This document shows positions 10,413-20,230 of a DNA stretch of 64,000 nt, piece after piece. Numbering within the stretch: the stretch's first letter is position 1; every line of letters begins with the position of its first letter. The notes under the pieces are model-generated. The model made no database searches and was not told where the DNA came from. It saw nothing but the letters and a program-made list of their open reading frames with translations. The translations under genes and the position numbers were made by a program. Origin of the DNA: Nitrososphaerota archaeon (GTDB taxonomy: Archaea; Thermoproteota; Nitrososphaeria; Nitrososphaerales; Gagatemarchaeaceae); the NCBI GenBank assembly GCA_027339745.1, contig DAHWNW010000003.1:1-64000 (forward strand), in the 5' to 3' direction.

Positions 10413-10756
10413 TGCGCGCTACCCCTGATGTCGACGCCCAGCACCCGCCTGGCGAGCTTGGAGAGTGACTCTCCCTGAGACTCAGCCGAGTCTGTGGGGG
10501 GCATGAAAACCACGAGCGGGATTATGGACGACTCGAATCTCTCCCGCGCAGCCGCGGAGAGCGAACTTCTGACCTCGTCTCCCGCCACAATGAGACCATA
10601 ACCTTCGGAGTTGAAAAGGTCCATGAGCGTCTTTTGGGCGTCTTCCTTGGTGGTGATGAAGGCGTCCTCGACCCCGAGGAGGCGGTAGCCCAGGACGAGT
10701 TCTCGCCCTCCCACTACGGCTATCTTGCCACTCTGGGCCGCCTGTTTTCCACTCAA
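10409..10756 (-). CDS. atpF: A-type ATP synthase subunit F
   Basis: IAVVGGRELVLGYRLLGVEDAF...; operon context. Confidence 0.88.
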   Translation of the reverse strand: MSGKQAAQSGKIAVVGGRELVLGYRLLGVEDAFITTKEDAQKTLMDLFNSEGYGLIVAGDEVRSSLSAAARERFESSIIPLVVFMPPTDSAESQGESLSKLARRVLGVDIRGSAQ

Positions 10757-10761
10757 TTTGT

Positions 10762-11826
10762 TTAACCGGACAGAATTGTTGACTTTATGTATTCTTCGGT
10801 CATGCCGTACTGCTTTGCGTAGGTGATCCTCCTGACGTTAGACCTTTCGAATTCAGCCTGGATCACGAAAGCGAAGACCGAAGTCAAGGATATCGCCAGG
10901 CTCTTGAACTTAGGCACGTACTTCCTGACTATCAGGTGGTCCATCGCAACTTCGAAGGCGGTCAGGTCGCGGTCCTGCCTATATCTTTCGAGAGGTTCGG
11001 TGATATCCATCCATGGTTCGAGCCGCTTGGCTACCTCGGTCGGTTCAGGAGAGGAGTAAGCGTCCAGTAGCCCGGCGGCGGAAATGAGCCCCCCTTCGAC
11101 TATATGCCTTGAAAACACGTCTCTGCTAACCTCGGCTTCCTTGGCTCTAAGGAAGGTGAGGATATTCCTCTTTGTAACTTCGGTCCGCATGTACTCCCTG
11201 AGTACCCCCTCGTCACCTTGGAGAAACCTCAACTCCTGAAACAGCCTGGAGTAGTATAGGTTCTGGAGGGCGACAGTGAAAACACCGAGGTCCCCTGACT
11301 TGCGGTACTCGCCGAGCCTCTGCAGGAGGACGGCCCCGTAGCCGTACTTCAAGAGGGAGTTGATCACCGCCTCTACGTCGGGCTGCTGCAGGAGGGCATG
11401 GAGTTCGCTCAAGGGTATGGCGCTGGTCGAGATCCCCACCGGGACGTTTCTAGAGGAGACCAGGAAGGCTTCCGTCTGCTCGAGCGTCCTCCCCAGGCTT
11501 TTGGCCGCTATTATCAGTTCGATGTTCTCTATGTCCCACTTTGAGAGGTAGGCCATCAGGGCGTTCTTCCCGAAGATCGGCGCGGCCTGGAGGGCCATTC
11601 TGTTCACGTACACGAGGTGCTTGTTAACTGCTATCTCAATCGACTCCGGAGCCTTATAGGCCGCCTGGGCTGCCTCGATGTCTGAGCCATACCATGTCTG
11701 CTCCAACCGCTGCGCAATCTCGTTCACGTCCTTGCTCTTTGCGAGGTCATCGAGCTGCGCCTTGGTCAAGAAGCCTAGGGAGAGGACCTTAACCGTGCCG
11801 AAACTCGCGCCATATGAGGACTGCAT
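10762..11826 (-). CDS. atpC: A-type ATP synthase subunit C
   Basis: 354-aa helical protein, LENIELIIAAKSLGR-like segment; operon context. Confidence 0.88.
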   Translation of the reverse strand: MQSSYGASFGTVKVLSLGFLTKAQLDDLAKSKDVNEIAQRLEQTWYGSDIEAAQAAYKAPESIEIAVNKHLVYVNRMALQAAPIFGKNALMAYLSKWDIENIELIIAAKSLGRTLEQTEAFLVSSRNVPVGISTSAIPLSELHALLQQPDVEAVINSLLKYGYGAVLLQRLGEYRKSGDLGVFTVALQNLYYSRLFQELRFLQGDEGVLREYMRTEVTKRNILTFLRAKEAEVSRDVFSRHIVEGGLISAAGLLDAYSSPEPTEVAKRLEPWMDITEPLERYRQDRDLTAFEVAMDHLIVRKYVPKFKSLAISLTSVFAFVIQAEFERSNVRRITYAKQYGMTEEYIKSTILSG

Positions 11827-11832
11827 GCAGCG

Positions 11833-12390
11833 CTACTCCTTCGCCAAAATTGCTGCGCGCACGTCCTCGTCATGCGTCCTGAGTAGCTCCTCGAAGGTCA
11901 GGTCTAGGGCCAGGGTGCCGTCACTGCTGGTCGCCCTGAATCCTCCGATCGATGGGAGGTCTGACGAGGCCACCTTGACGCCCAGCTTCCTCAGGACGGC
12001 AGCGTCAGAGCGGCGACAGTCAACGCTCATCGAGCCACCGAGTCTGTTTTCTGCGTATGATGCCATCTTCGTGAGCATCCCCTGGTAGTCCTTCGACTCG
12101 GCGTAGGCGGCCAAGACCTCTCTGAGAGCGGAGAGGTTGGATTCGAGCCGCTTTTCAGTCGCATCGAACATCATCTTCTTGGCTTGGAGCTTCGCCGCCC
12201 CTTCGATCCTGACCCTCTCTCTCTGGGCTGCCACCTCGGCCCCTTTCTTCGCTAGCTCTTGGATGTAAGCCCTCTGCTCAGCGGCCTTCTTGGTGACCTC
12301 GCCCTTCTTGGCCGAGAACTCCGCCTCAAGCGCCCTTATTGTCTCGTCGCGCTTCTCCTCGACCTCTCGGAGCAGAGCTTCGGCGGCCAA
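11833..12390 (-). CDS. atpE: A-type ATP synthase subunit E
   Basis: Charged coiled-coil N-terminus and subunit E-like C-terminus; TTG start. Confidence 0.85.
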   Translation of the reverse strand: MAAEALLREVEEKRDETIRALEAEFSAKKGEVTKKAAEQRAYIQELAKKGAEVAAQRERVRIEGAAKLQAKKMMFDATEKRLESNLSALREVLAAYAESKDYQGMLTKMASYAENRLGGSMSVDCRRSDAAVLRKLGVKVASSDLPSIGGFRATSSDGTLALDLTFEELLRTHDEDVRAAILAKE

Positions 12391-12399
12391 TCAAGTCGC

Positions 12400-12624
12400 C
12401 TAGAGTATGTTCAGTAGGAGAATTATCCCAAGCACGAATCCGATGATCCACAACGTCTCGGGGATCACGAAGAAGAAGAGCACCTGTCCGAACTTCTCAG
12501 GCTTTTCGGCGATGATCCCCATGCCAGCTGCGCCTATTCCTTGCTGGGCGAGCCCCGTTCCGATCAACCCTCCGGCCATCACTATGGCAGCTGCGATTGC
12601 TAGTTCTGGGCTTACGACCGCCAT
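12400..12624 (-). CDS. atpK: A-type ATP synthase rotor subunit K (proteolipid)
   Basis: Two-TM 74-aa hairpin with GLIGTGLAQQGIGAAGMG and FFFVIPETLWIIGF (buried Glu). Confidence 0.92.
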   Translation of the reverse strand: MAVVSPELAIAAAIVMAGGLIGTGLAQQGIGAAGMGIIAEKPEKFGQVLFFFVIPETLWIIGFVLGIILLLNIL

Positions 12625-12660
12625 GTCTTGGTCCTGGTTTTCGGTTCCCTTCGCGAACCG

Positions 12661-12668
12661 TATTTATG
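12661..12668 (-). promoter_or_regulatory. TATA-like element for the ATPase operon
   Basis: CATAAATA on the minus strand about 37-44 nt upstream of atpK ATG (12624). Confidence 0.4.
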
Positions 12669-12732
12669 CGTATCTGATACCTGACTTCCGGCGGCTTGTT
12701 GAGAGACGGCGGACGTCCGAGGAGGGCCACCT

Positions 12733-14205
12733 CTAGGTGAAGATACCGGACGCAGCTGCGTGGGCGAAGGCGATGACCGGCTGGGGAAAGAGCCCGATGC
12801 CTATAATCAACCCGACCAGCACGGCGAAGACAACGACGAAGCCGAACGGCTCCTTCACCTTCTCTGCGCTCTCGCCCTGGTCAAGGTACATCCGCTTTAT
12901 CACCCAGAAGTAATAGCCGAGGCTGAAGGCGCTGTTCAGTATCGCGGCAACGGCTAGCCACGCCAGCGGGGTGTTGATGACCGAGACGAAGATGAGGAGC
13001 TTGCTCCAAAAGCCGCTGAGCGGGGGGATCCCTCCGAGAGCCAGGAAGGAGATTGCGATGGTGAAAGCGGTCACAGGCATCCTCTTAGCAAGGCCATTGT
13101 ATGCGCCGAGGTCCCCCCTCTTCAGCTGCACAATTACTAGCATGGCGGCCAAGAAGGCGGCCCCCTTCGTTATCGCGTGGTTGATTATGTGGAAAAGGGA
13201 ACCGGTCATCCCGAGCATCGCGTTGTAGGAGTACAATCCGGTCTGCTGGCTGTAGGCGAAGATCGCAAATCCCATCAAGATGTAGCCCGCCTGCGCGATG
13301 CTAGAGTAGGCCAGCAGCCGAGTCATGGTCTTTTGGGTCAGCGCTGCAACGTTCCCCAAGGTCATCGTGATTACAGCGAGGACGGCCAAGACGTTCGCCA
13401 AAGTGAAGATTGAGTTCGGGGCGAGCGCGTAGACGGTGGCGACCGCCAGGACCACCCGGATTGCTGCCACGAAACCAGCCTTCTTGGTCGCAGTCGCGAA
13501 TAGGGTGGCGACGGCCGGAGGGGACCCTTCGTAGGCGTCCGGGACCCACATATGGAACGGAACTATTGACATCTTGAACCCGAAGCCTACTACGAAGAGA
13601 AGGATCGCGACACTGACGAGCGGATTGAACGGCTCCGAGGCCAGCTTGGCCACCACCCCAGATATCTGGGTAGTCCCCGCAACGCCGTAGGTCAGACTCA
13701 TAGCGTATAGGATGATGGCCGACGACAAAGCGCCGAGTATGGCATACTTCGTAGCCGCCTCATTGGATTGAACCCTCTTCTTGTCGAAACCTGCCAGGGC
13801 GTAGGTCGGGAGGCTCATCAGCTCCCAGGCGACGAACAGCATCAGGAGGTCGGCGGAGTAGGAGAGGAGTAGCATCCCCAAAGCGGAGAAGACAAGGAGC
13901 GAGTAGTACGACGGCAAGTTCGGCCCGTTGGGGGAGGAGTAGATGGAGACGACGGCCACCGCAAGCGACATTGAAAGCACTACCAGGGCGAAGAGATCTC
14001 CGAGTGCGTCCGAAACCAGGAGGCCGCCAAAAGACGAAACGCTCCCCCCGTAGGCCGCATTCGCTGCGACCATGACGATGGCTATCCCCAACGCGGCGAT
14101 GGAGGCGTAGGCACCCGCCCTGAACCTGCGTCCCACGGCCTGGAGGAGCGGGGTCCCCAGGGCGGCCGCGCCCAGCGCTACAACTGCTACTACGATGTAC
14201 TCCAA
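12733..14205 (-). CDS. nuoN: NADH-quinone oxidoreductase/Fpo-like subunit N
   Basis: Antiporter-like fold: PTYALAGFDKKRVQSNEAATKYAILGALSSAIILYAMSLTYG. Confidence 0.93.
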   Translation of the reverse strand: MEYIVVAVVALGAAALGTPLLQAVGRRFRAGAYASIAALGIAIVMVAANAAYGGSVSSFGGLLVSDALGDLFALVVLSMSLAVAVVSIYSSPNGPNLPSYYSLLVFSALGMLLLSYSADLLMLFVAWELMSLPTYALAGFDKKRVQSNEAATKYAILGALSSAIILYAMSLTYGVAGTTQISGVVAKLASEPFNPLVSVAILLFVVGFGFKMSIVPFHMWVPDAYEGSPPAVATLFATATKKAGFVAAIRVVLAVATVYALAPNSIFTLANVLAVLAVITMTLGNVAALTQKTMTRLLAYSSIAQAGYILMGFAIFAYSQQTGLYSYNAMLGMTGSLFHIINHAITKGAAFLAAMLVIVQLKRGDLGAYNGLAKRMPVTAFTIAISFLALGGIPPLSGFWSKLLIFVSVINTPLAWLAVAAILNSAFSLGYYFWVIKRMYLDQGESAEKVKEPFGFVVVFAVLVGLIIGIGLFPQPVIAFAHAAASGIFT

Positions 14206-14206
14206 A

Positions 14207-15703
14207 CTAGTGGCTCACCAGTTGGAGCAAATGTTGCACAACAGGGGCCGCCGGCCCGAGCACGAGAATCGAGAAGAACATCATGATGATGAGCGGCACA
14301 AGGTAGAGAGCAAAGACTGCGGCGTCCACGACGTGCAAATCGGTCCCCGAAGCCCTGGCAGAAGCCGGAGATAGGACCGCTCTCTTGATCATCCACAGCA
14401 TATACCCACCTATCATGACCGGGACCAGCACAGCGACCGCTGCGTAGGGCGTCGCATGAATCCCCCCAACAATCACCAGAACCTCGGCGACGAAGCTCCC
14501 GAAGGGAGGGAGGGCCATCGCACCTATGCAGGCGAAGACCAGCAGCGTCCCCATCCTTGGGACAACACTCCGTAGCCCGTTCATCAGAGAGATGTCGGTG
14601 GTCCCGAGCCCACTCTGGATGTAACCAGCGAGCATGAAGAGTGACCCAGCGGTGAAGGCATGCACGAACATCTCGAGGATTGCCCCCTGCATCCCTATGA
14701 TGCTCCCAGACGCCACCGTCGCGAATGAACCGAACACAACGAACCCCATCCCCGCGAGGCTCGTGTAGGCGAACATCGACCTCAGGTTCTTTGAGAGGAT
14801 GGCGACGCCTGCGCCGTAGAACATGGTCACTATCCCGACGGCCATGAACGCCCATGCCCACTGGTGAGACGCTTGGGGGAAGAGCCCGATGCTTATCCTG
14901 ATCAGCCCGTAGCCACCCATGGCCGATTGCACCCCCGCCAGTAGAACCGCCACCGGGGCGGGAGCTTGGGTATAGGCGTCAGGGAGCCAACTGTGCAGCG
15001 GAAACACTGGGAGCTTGATCCCGAAGCCGATAAACGAAGCCAACAGTGGGAGATATTGGATTGAGGCGGGAATCTTCCCCGCCAAGCTCGGGATGTCGAA
15101 AGTCGTAGGGGTCACCCCCATGTAGGCAGCCATCAGGGCCAGCAGTAAAATCATGCTCCCGGTGAAGATGAATATCATGAACTTCATAGCTGCGTACTTC
15201 CTTCTGTCCCCTCCCCAGATCCCGATAAGGAAGAACATGGGGATCATCACGAGGTCCCAGAAGAAATAGAACAGGACGAGGTTGAGCGAGAGAAACACCC
15301 CCATTATTGCCCCCTCGAAGAGGAGGATGAGAGCGTAGTAAGCCGGTTCTGACTTGTGAATCAGCCTTCTTGACCCGACCATCGCGAAGACCGTCAGCAG
15401 GGCGGTAGCGAGGACGAGCGGAGAGCTGAGCCCGTCCACCCCGACCAGATAGCTGACACCAAAGGCTCCCACGCTAACCCAACTGTACTGCTCAGTCAGT
15501 GCATATTGACCCAGCCCCGACTGTCCCAGGCCATTGAAGCCGGTGTAGACGAAGTAGAAGACATACACGGCAAGTAAGAGCTCTGCCATGACCACGGACA
15601 AGGTGAACCAAATCCCCGCTGTCCTGCTCCTGCTGAGCAGGATGTACGAAGGGAAGGACGCTACAATAGGCAGGAACAACAGGATAGAAAGCGTCGGGTT
15701 CAT
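14207..15703 (-). CDS. nuoM: NADH-quinone oxidoreductase subunit M
   Basis: FYFFWDLVMIPMFFLIGIWGGDRRKYAAMKFMIFIFTGS; PLHSWLPDAYTQAPAPVAVLLAGV. Confidence 0.95.
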   Translation of the reverse strand: MNPTLSILLFLPIVASFPSYILLSRSRTAGIWFTLSVVMAELLLAVYVFYFVYTGFNGLGQSGLGQYALTEQYSWVSVGAFGVSYLVGVDGLSSPLVLATALLTVFAMVGSRRLIHKSEPAYYALILLFEGAIMGVFLSLNLVLFYFFWDLVMIPMFFLIGIWGGDRRKYAAMKFMIFIFTGSMILLLALMAAYMGVTPTTFDIPSLAGKIPASIQYLPLLASFIGFGIKLPVFPLHSWLPDAYTQAPAPVAVLLAGVQSAMGGYGLIRISIGLFPQASHQWAWAFMAVGIVTMFYGAGVAILSKNLRSMFAYTSLAGMGFVVFGSFATVASGSIIGMQGAILEMFVHAFTAGSLFMLAGYIQSGLGTTDISLMNGLRSVVPRMGTLLVFACIGAMALPPFGSFVAEVLVIVGGIHATPYAAVAVLVPVMIGGYMLWMIKRAVLSPASARASGTDLHVVDAAVFALYLVPLIIMMFFSILVLGPAAPVVQHLLQLVSH

Positions 15704-17841
15704 ATTGGTAGGTGCACCCCCGATAGGAGAAGGAACAACATCAGGAGGAAGATAAGACCCAGCGCCAAAACTAGGGCGTAGTCTTCGAGCAGCCCCGTCT
15801 GGAGCTTGCGGAAGACGCGGGAGAGTAGCTGTCCAGTCCTCGCGGCGCCGTCGGCAACCTGGTCAATAACATTCACGTCGAACCAGTTCCCTCCAGCCGA
15901 GAACCAAATGGCCAGTGTCCTGGCCCCGTCGTTTACTCTTTCCAGCACCCCTATCTCGAAGTTGTCAAAGGCCCAGTAGGATGCCCTCAGAGGGGCATTG
16001 ACAAAGACCTTGTAATAGACGGCGTTGATGTACCAACGGTTCACGAGGAACTTGTGGATTCCGTGGGCGACCCCCGACTCCTTGACGATGCTCGATGGCG
16101 AGACCACTCTCCGCACGTACAGCTGGACAGAGACGACCAGCCCTACGGCGACGAAACCGAGGGTGATCAGAGAGGAGGCGAAGTTGAACGAGGAGGCCGG
16201 ACTAAGGCCCGAGAAGGAAGCGCCGGAGAACAGAGTATAGATGTATGTGATTGACGAGGCCTGCAGAAACCCCCCGAGGTTGAAGAAGCCCAAGATCCCC
16301 AGGAGCACAGTCCCAGCCGCCAGGACAGAATAAGGTACCCAGCTCAGCGGCGACGGCTCCTTCACCTCATGTCCCACCCCCTCATGGCCGGGCTTGGCTC
16401 TGATGCCATAGAAGACCAACCCAAACATCCTGAAAGCATAGAACGCCGTGAGCCCGGCCGTGGCTGAGCCAACAATGAAGAGGCCATACTGCCCCGCCCC
16501 CCAGGCTGTGGCCAGGATAGCATCTTTGGACCAGAACCCGCTGAGGGGCGGGATCCCTGAAAGCGCGGCCGCCGCGATGAGGAAGACGGAGAAGGTGACC
16601 CGCAGCTTGTCCTTAAGCCCGCCCATCTCGTTGATGTACTTCGTTCCGGTGAGATGGATCAGGAAACCGGCGACCAAGAATAGGGCTGCCTTGAAGATGG
16701 CGTGGCTCATCAGTTGGAATAGACCCGCCGAAAGCCCCTCGGCGAAGTTCGTCGAGAGGCCGGCGAGCCCGAGCGCCAGCATCATGTATCCTATCTGAGA
16801 CACAGTAGAGTAGGCGAGCAGCTTCTTGAGCTCGAAGCCCACCATTGCCTGGGTGGCAGCCAAGAAGGCGGTGAATGCCCCTATCCATGCCACCACCATG
16901 AAGAACGGCTGAATCAGCGCGGGGTTTGAGGCGAGGGCGAAGTAGAAGATCGGGCCGATGCGGGCCACCAATACTACCCCTGCATTCACCATAGTAGCAG
17001 CGTGAATCAGGGCCGACACAGGCGCCGGCCCCGCCATCGCGTCAGGGAGCCACTCCTGTAGGGGGAACTGGGCAGATTTGCCGACCGCCCCGCCAAAAAT
17101 GAGGAGCGCGACAGGGACTAGGAGGCCAGAGGCGGCGAGGGCGGTCGCCCACCCGGTGGTGGTGGCTAGGTCGTGGTAGTTGAACGTCCCCGAGAAGACA
17201 AAGAGGATGAGTATCCCTGCAAGCATGGCAAGATCCCCTATCCTTGTCATGAAGAACGCCTTCATCCCAGCGTGCGACGGCGGGTAGGCCTGCTCCTCTC
17301 CGAGGGCTTTGGACCCGGGAGTCCCAACCCAGTTTTCCGCCTCGTCGTGATAGTAGTATCCTATGAGGGCGTAGCTGCAAAGACCCACCCCTTCCCACCC
17401 GATGAAGAGTCCGAGGAGGTTGTTCGATAGGACGATGAGCTGCATGCTCCCGATGAAGAAGTTCATGAAGAACCAGTACCGCGTGAGACCGCCCTCCCCC
17501 TTCATGTAGTCCACGCTGTACAGCATCACTAGGAAGCTGATCCACGCGACGAGGTTTGCTATGATGATTGTATACGGGTCAGACAGGACTCCGAAGCTGA
17601 CCCCGAGCTCTGGTATCCATGGTACGGAGACAGGGATAATCGAGTTGACCAGGGATACAGTGTTGCCCTGTACCACCGGGATCAGAAGGTCGAGCGCGAA
17701 GAGGGCCGAAAGCAGCGGGAAGAGCACTGCCAACGCGTCCCTGGCCTTCCCCTTGCCGGTCAGAGGCGTCACCACTGTTCCTACGTAGGGGAGGATGAAG
17801 ATCATCCAGACAAAGTAGGATGGGACGGGGACGGCGGTCAT
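15700..17841 (-). CDS. nuoL: NADH-quinone oxidoreductase subunit L
   Basis: LFIGWEGVGLCSYALIGYYYHDEAENWVGTPGSKA; GKSAQFPLQEWLPDAMAGPAPVSALIHAATMVNAGV. Confidence 0.96.
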   Translation of the reverse strand: MTAVPVPSYFVWMIFILPYVGTVVTPLTGKGKARDALAVLFPLLSALFALDLLIPVVQGNTVSLVNSIIPVSVPWIPELGVSFGVLSDPYTIIIANLVAWISFLVMLYSVDYMKGEGGLTRYWFFMNFFIGSMQLIVLSNNLLGLFIGWEGVGLCSYALIGYYYHDEAENWVGTPGSKALGEEQAYPPSHAGMKAFFMTRIGDLAMLAGILILFVFSGTFNYHDLATTTGWATALAASGLLVPVALLIFGGAVGKSAQFPLQEWLPDAMAGPAPVSALIHAATMVNAGVVLVARIGPIFYFALASNPALIQPFFMVVAWIGAFTAFLAATQAMVGFELKKLLAYSTVSQIGYMMLALGLAGLSTNFAEGLSAGLFQLMSHAIFKAALFLVAGFLIHLTGTKYINEMGGLKDKLRVTFSVFLIAAAALSGIPPLSGFWSKDAILATAWGAGQYGLFIVGSATAGLTAFYAFRMFGLVFYGIRAKPGHEGVGHEVKEPSPLSWVPYSVLAAGTVLLGILGFFNLGGFLQASSITYIYTLFSGASFSGLSPASSFNFASSLITLGFVAVGLVVSVQLYVRRVVSPSSIVKESGVAHGIHKFLVNRWYINAVYYKVFVNAPLRASYWAFDNFEIGVLERVNDGARTLAIWFSAGGNWFDVNVIDQVADGAARTGQLLSRVFRKLQTGLLEDYALVLALGLIFLLMLFLLLSGVHLPI

Positions 17842-17843
17842 GC

Positions 17844-19352
17844 TCAGCGGGCTCCCAGCCCGATGCCGCTGGCGAAGTGGTACAGGGACCTGAAGAAGAG
17901 GTCAGGGTAGATGCCTATGACGATAGAGAGTATCGCGAGGAAGAGTATCGGGAGGGTCATGATCAGCGGTGCGTCCCTGACGTCCTGCAGCTCGGCGCGG
18001 AGCGGCCCGAAGAATATCTTCCGCACCGGCCAGAAGGTGTATGCTACAGTGAATATCGTCGCTGCTAGCCCGCCTATGGCGACGACGAAGTTCCACGCAA
18101 GGCCGCCGGTGGTTCCACGGGCGAAGACCCCCTCGAAGAGGATCCACTCGGCTTGGAACCCCCCCGTTGGGGGGACGGCCGAGATCACCATGGTGCCTAT
18201 GAGAGCAAGAGCGGCGGTCAAAGGCATCTTAGACGCTAGGCCGCCCATCTTGCGGATGTCCCTGGTCCCAACCTGGGAGACGAGTATCCCGGCAACGCAG
18301 AAGAGGATGGTCTTGCCGATTATATGGTTCAGGAAGTAGAACACCCCCCCTGACACCCCTAGGAGGGTGAGGCTTCCGATGCCAAGGAGTGAATAGGCGT
18401 TCTGGCTGATTGTGGACCAGGCGTAGACGTACTTCACGTCGTTCTGGACCATGGTCATCGCCCCGCCGAAGACCATCGTGACCAGGGCTATCACCATCAA
18501 TGGGAAGGAGAAGGGGAGGAAGGCGGCTGGCATCCCCTGGACAAGGAGCCTCACCACCACATAATTCCCGACGGCCACGATGGTAGCCATTATCGGGGCG
18601 AAAGAGGTCGGGTGCTCCGCGTGGGCGTAAGGGAGCCACATGTGAACGCCGAACACAGCCATTTTGATCAGCCACCCGACGAGGATGAGACCCACGGCCC
18701 AGTATGCTACCGTCCCAAGCGGGATGCTGGAGAGGGCCGAGATTTGGAAGCTACCTGTGGCTGTGTAGACGACGACTATCCCTGCGAGGAAGATGAATGC
18801 ACCGAGATGGTTCCAGAGGAAGTACATGATGGCGACTCGCTCTCTGTTGACGTACCCGAACAGTGCCATCATGAAAGCCGATGGTATCAGCATGAGCTCA
18901 AGGAACATGTACAGCTCCAGGAGATTGGTGGACAGCGAGATGCCTATCAGCCCGGCGTCTAGGAGCATAAAATTGAGGAAGTAGAGGGAATACTGCCCCT
19001 TCCTCTCCTCTCCATACATGGCCTCCAACCTGTGCTTCATGTACCCCATCGAGTAGACCGAGGTAGCTGTGACGACGATGTTCATGGTCAGAGCCACAGG
19101 AATACTCAGGTTGTCCCCAAGGAACCCGAAGACCAGCCCCGAGACCGGCACCCAAGTGTAGGTCTCCGTCACGCTGGCGCCCCCGTTGAACAGTGAAGAA
19201 GCCAGATAGGCCAGGAGCAGCGTTGTGTATAGTAGCGAGGCGAAGGCGATCCAGCCTACGTGACGGCCAAGCCTCCTGCCTAGGAAGAGGACGATGGGGG
19301 CGACGACCAATGGTACCGCTACCGTCTGGAGGAGAATGTATTCCATTGGCAA
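17844..19352 (-). CDS. Second NuoM-like antiporter subunit of complex I
   Basis: LYMFLELMLIPSAFMMALFGYVNRERVAIMYFLWNHLGAFIFLAG; MAVFGVHMWLPYAHAEHPTSFAPIMA. Confidence 0.9.
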   Translation of the reverse strand: MPMEYILLQTVAVPLVVAPIVLFLGRRLGRHVGWIAFASLLYTTLLLAYLASSLFNGGASVTETYTWVPVSGLVFGFLGDNLSIPVALTMNIVVTATSVYSMGYMKHRLEAMYGEERKGQYSLYFLNFMLLDAGLIGISLSTNLLELYMFLELMLIPSAFMMALFGYVNRERVAIMYFLWNHLGAFIFLAGIVVVYTATGSFQISALSSIPLGTVAYWAVGLILVGWLIKMAVFGVHMWLPYAHAEHPTSFAPIMATIVAVGNYVVVRLLVQGMPAAFLPFSFPLMVIALVTMVFGGAMTMVQNDVKYVYAWSTISQNAYSLLGIGSLTLLGVSGGVFYFLNHIIGKTILFCVAGILVSQVGTRDIRKMGGLASKMPLTAALALIGTMVISAVPPTGGFQAEWILFEGVFARGTTGGLAWNFVVAIGGLAATIFTVAYTFWPVRKIFFGPLRAELQDVRDAPLIMTLPILFLAILSIVIGIYPDLFFRSLYHFASGIGLGAR

Positions 19353-19417
19353 CCTCTCCTAGCGCAGCTCGGTCGTTGGCACCGTACGACTATGCCCAAA
19401 GGAATGTATTCGCACCG

Positions 19418-19735
19418 CTATCCCTCCAGCGTCTTCATCTCGCTCACGTCGATATCGTTGCGCAGCCTATAGGCGACTATGACAATGGCCAGTATCACCG
19501 CCGCCTCGGCGGCGGCCAGTGCGATAGAGAACAGCACGACCGTCTGGCCGAGGGCGTTGCTCGCCTCTTGATAGGGGAGGTATTGGTTGAATGCGACGAA
19601 GTTCAGGTTCGCGGCGTTAATCATCAGCTCGACTGCGAAGAGGAGCCTCATGGCATTCCTCTTGGTCACCAGTCCATAGACCCCAATGCCGAAGAGGAGC
19701 GCAGAAACGACCACGAAGTCTGAAAGTGAGTTCAA
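19418..19735 (-). CDS. nuoK: NADH-quinone oxidoreductase subunit K
   Basis: FGIGVYGLVTKRNAMRLLFAVELMINAANLNFVAF...LAAAEAAVILAIVI. Confidence 0.95.
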   Translation of the reverse strand: MNSLSDFVVVSALLFGIGVYGLVTKRNAMRLLFAVELMINAANLNFVAFNQYLPYQEASNALGQTVVLFSIALAAAEAAVILAIVIVAYRLRNDIDVSEMKTLEG

Positions 19736-20214
19736 CCTGCGCTCCCCTCCCTGTCTACCCTGGATAGGGCGAGAGCGCCTACGATGGACGCAGCTAGGAC
19801 CAGCGCTAGCACCTCTAAGACTGGTGCGTAACCTGTCGAGATGAGCTTGCCTATGTCAACATAGGTCGCCGTGTTAGCTATGACCGAGTACTTCGAGAGG
19901 TCGCTCGCCAGGATTGCGAAAGTAAGAGCCAGTATTACAGCCACCGCGGCGATAACCCCCGCTACCGTAGTAGTCGACTTTGGCCTCACCTCCTTGGCCC
20001 ACCCCTCCTGCCTCACCAACATCACAGTGAACAGGATGAGGACCGCTACGGCCCCTATGTACACCGCAATCTGGAAGACAGCCACATAGGGGGCGTTAAG
20101 GAGGAAGTAGAGGGTGGCCACCCCGAACAACGAGCCCGCGAGTCCGATGGCGCCGTAGACGAGTTCCCTTGCTTCGAGAGAGACAATGGCGCCGCCGACC
20201 GTGACGATAGCCAT
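19732..20214 (-). CDS. nuoJ: NADH-quinone oxidoreductase subunit J
   Basis: FLLNAPYVAVFQIAVYIGAVAVLILFTVMLV. Confidence 0.93.
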   Translation of the reverse strand: MAIVTVGGAIVSLEARELVYGAIGLAGSLFGVATLYFLLNAPYVAVFQIAVYIGAVAVLILFTVMLVRQEGWAKEVRPKSTTTVAGVIAAVAVILALTFAILASDLSKYSVIANTATYVDIGKLISTGYAPVLEVLALVLAASIVGALALSRVDREGSAG

Positions 20215-20230
20215 GGCCAGGAAGACAGCG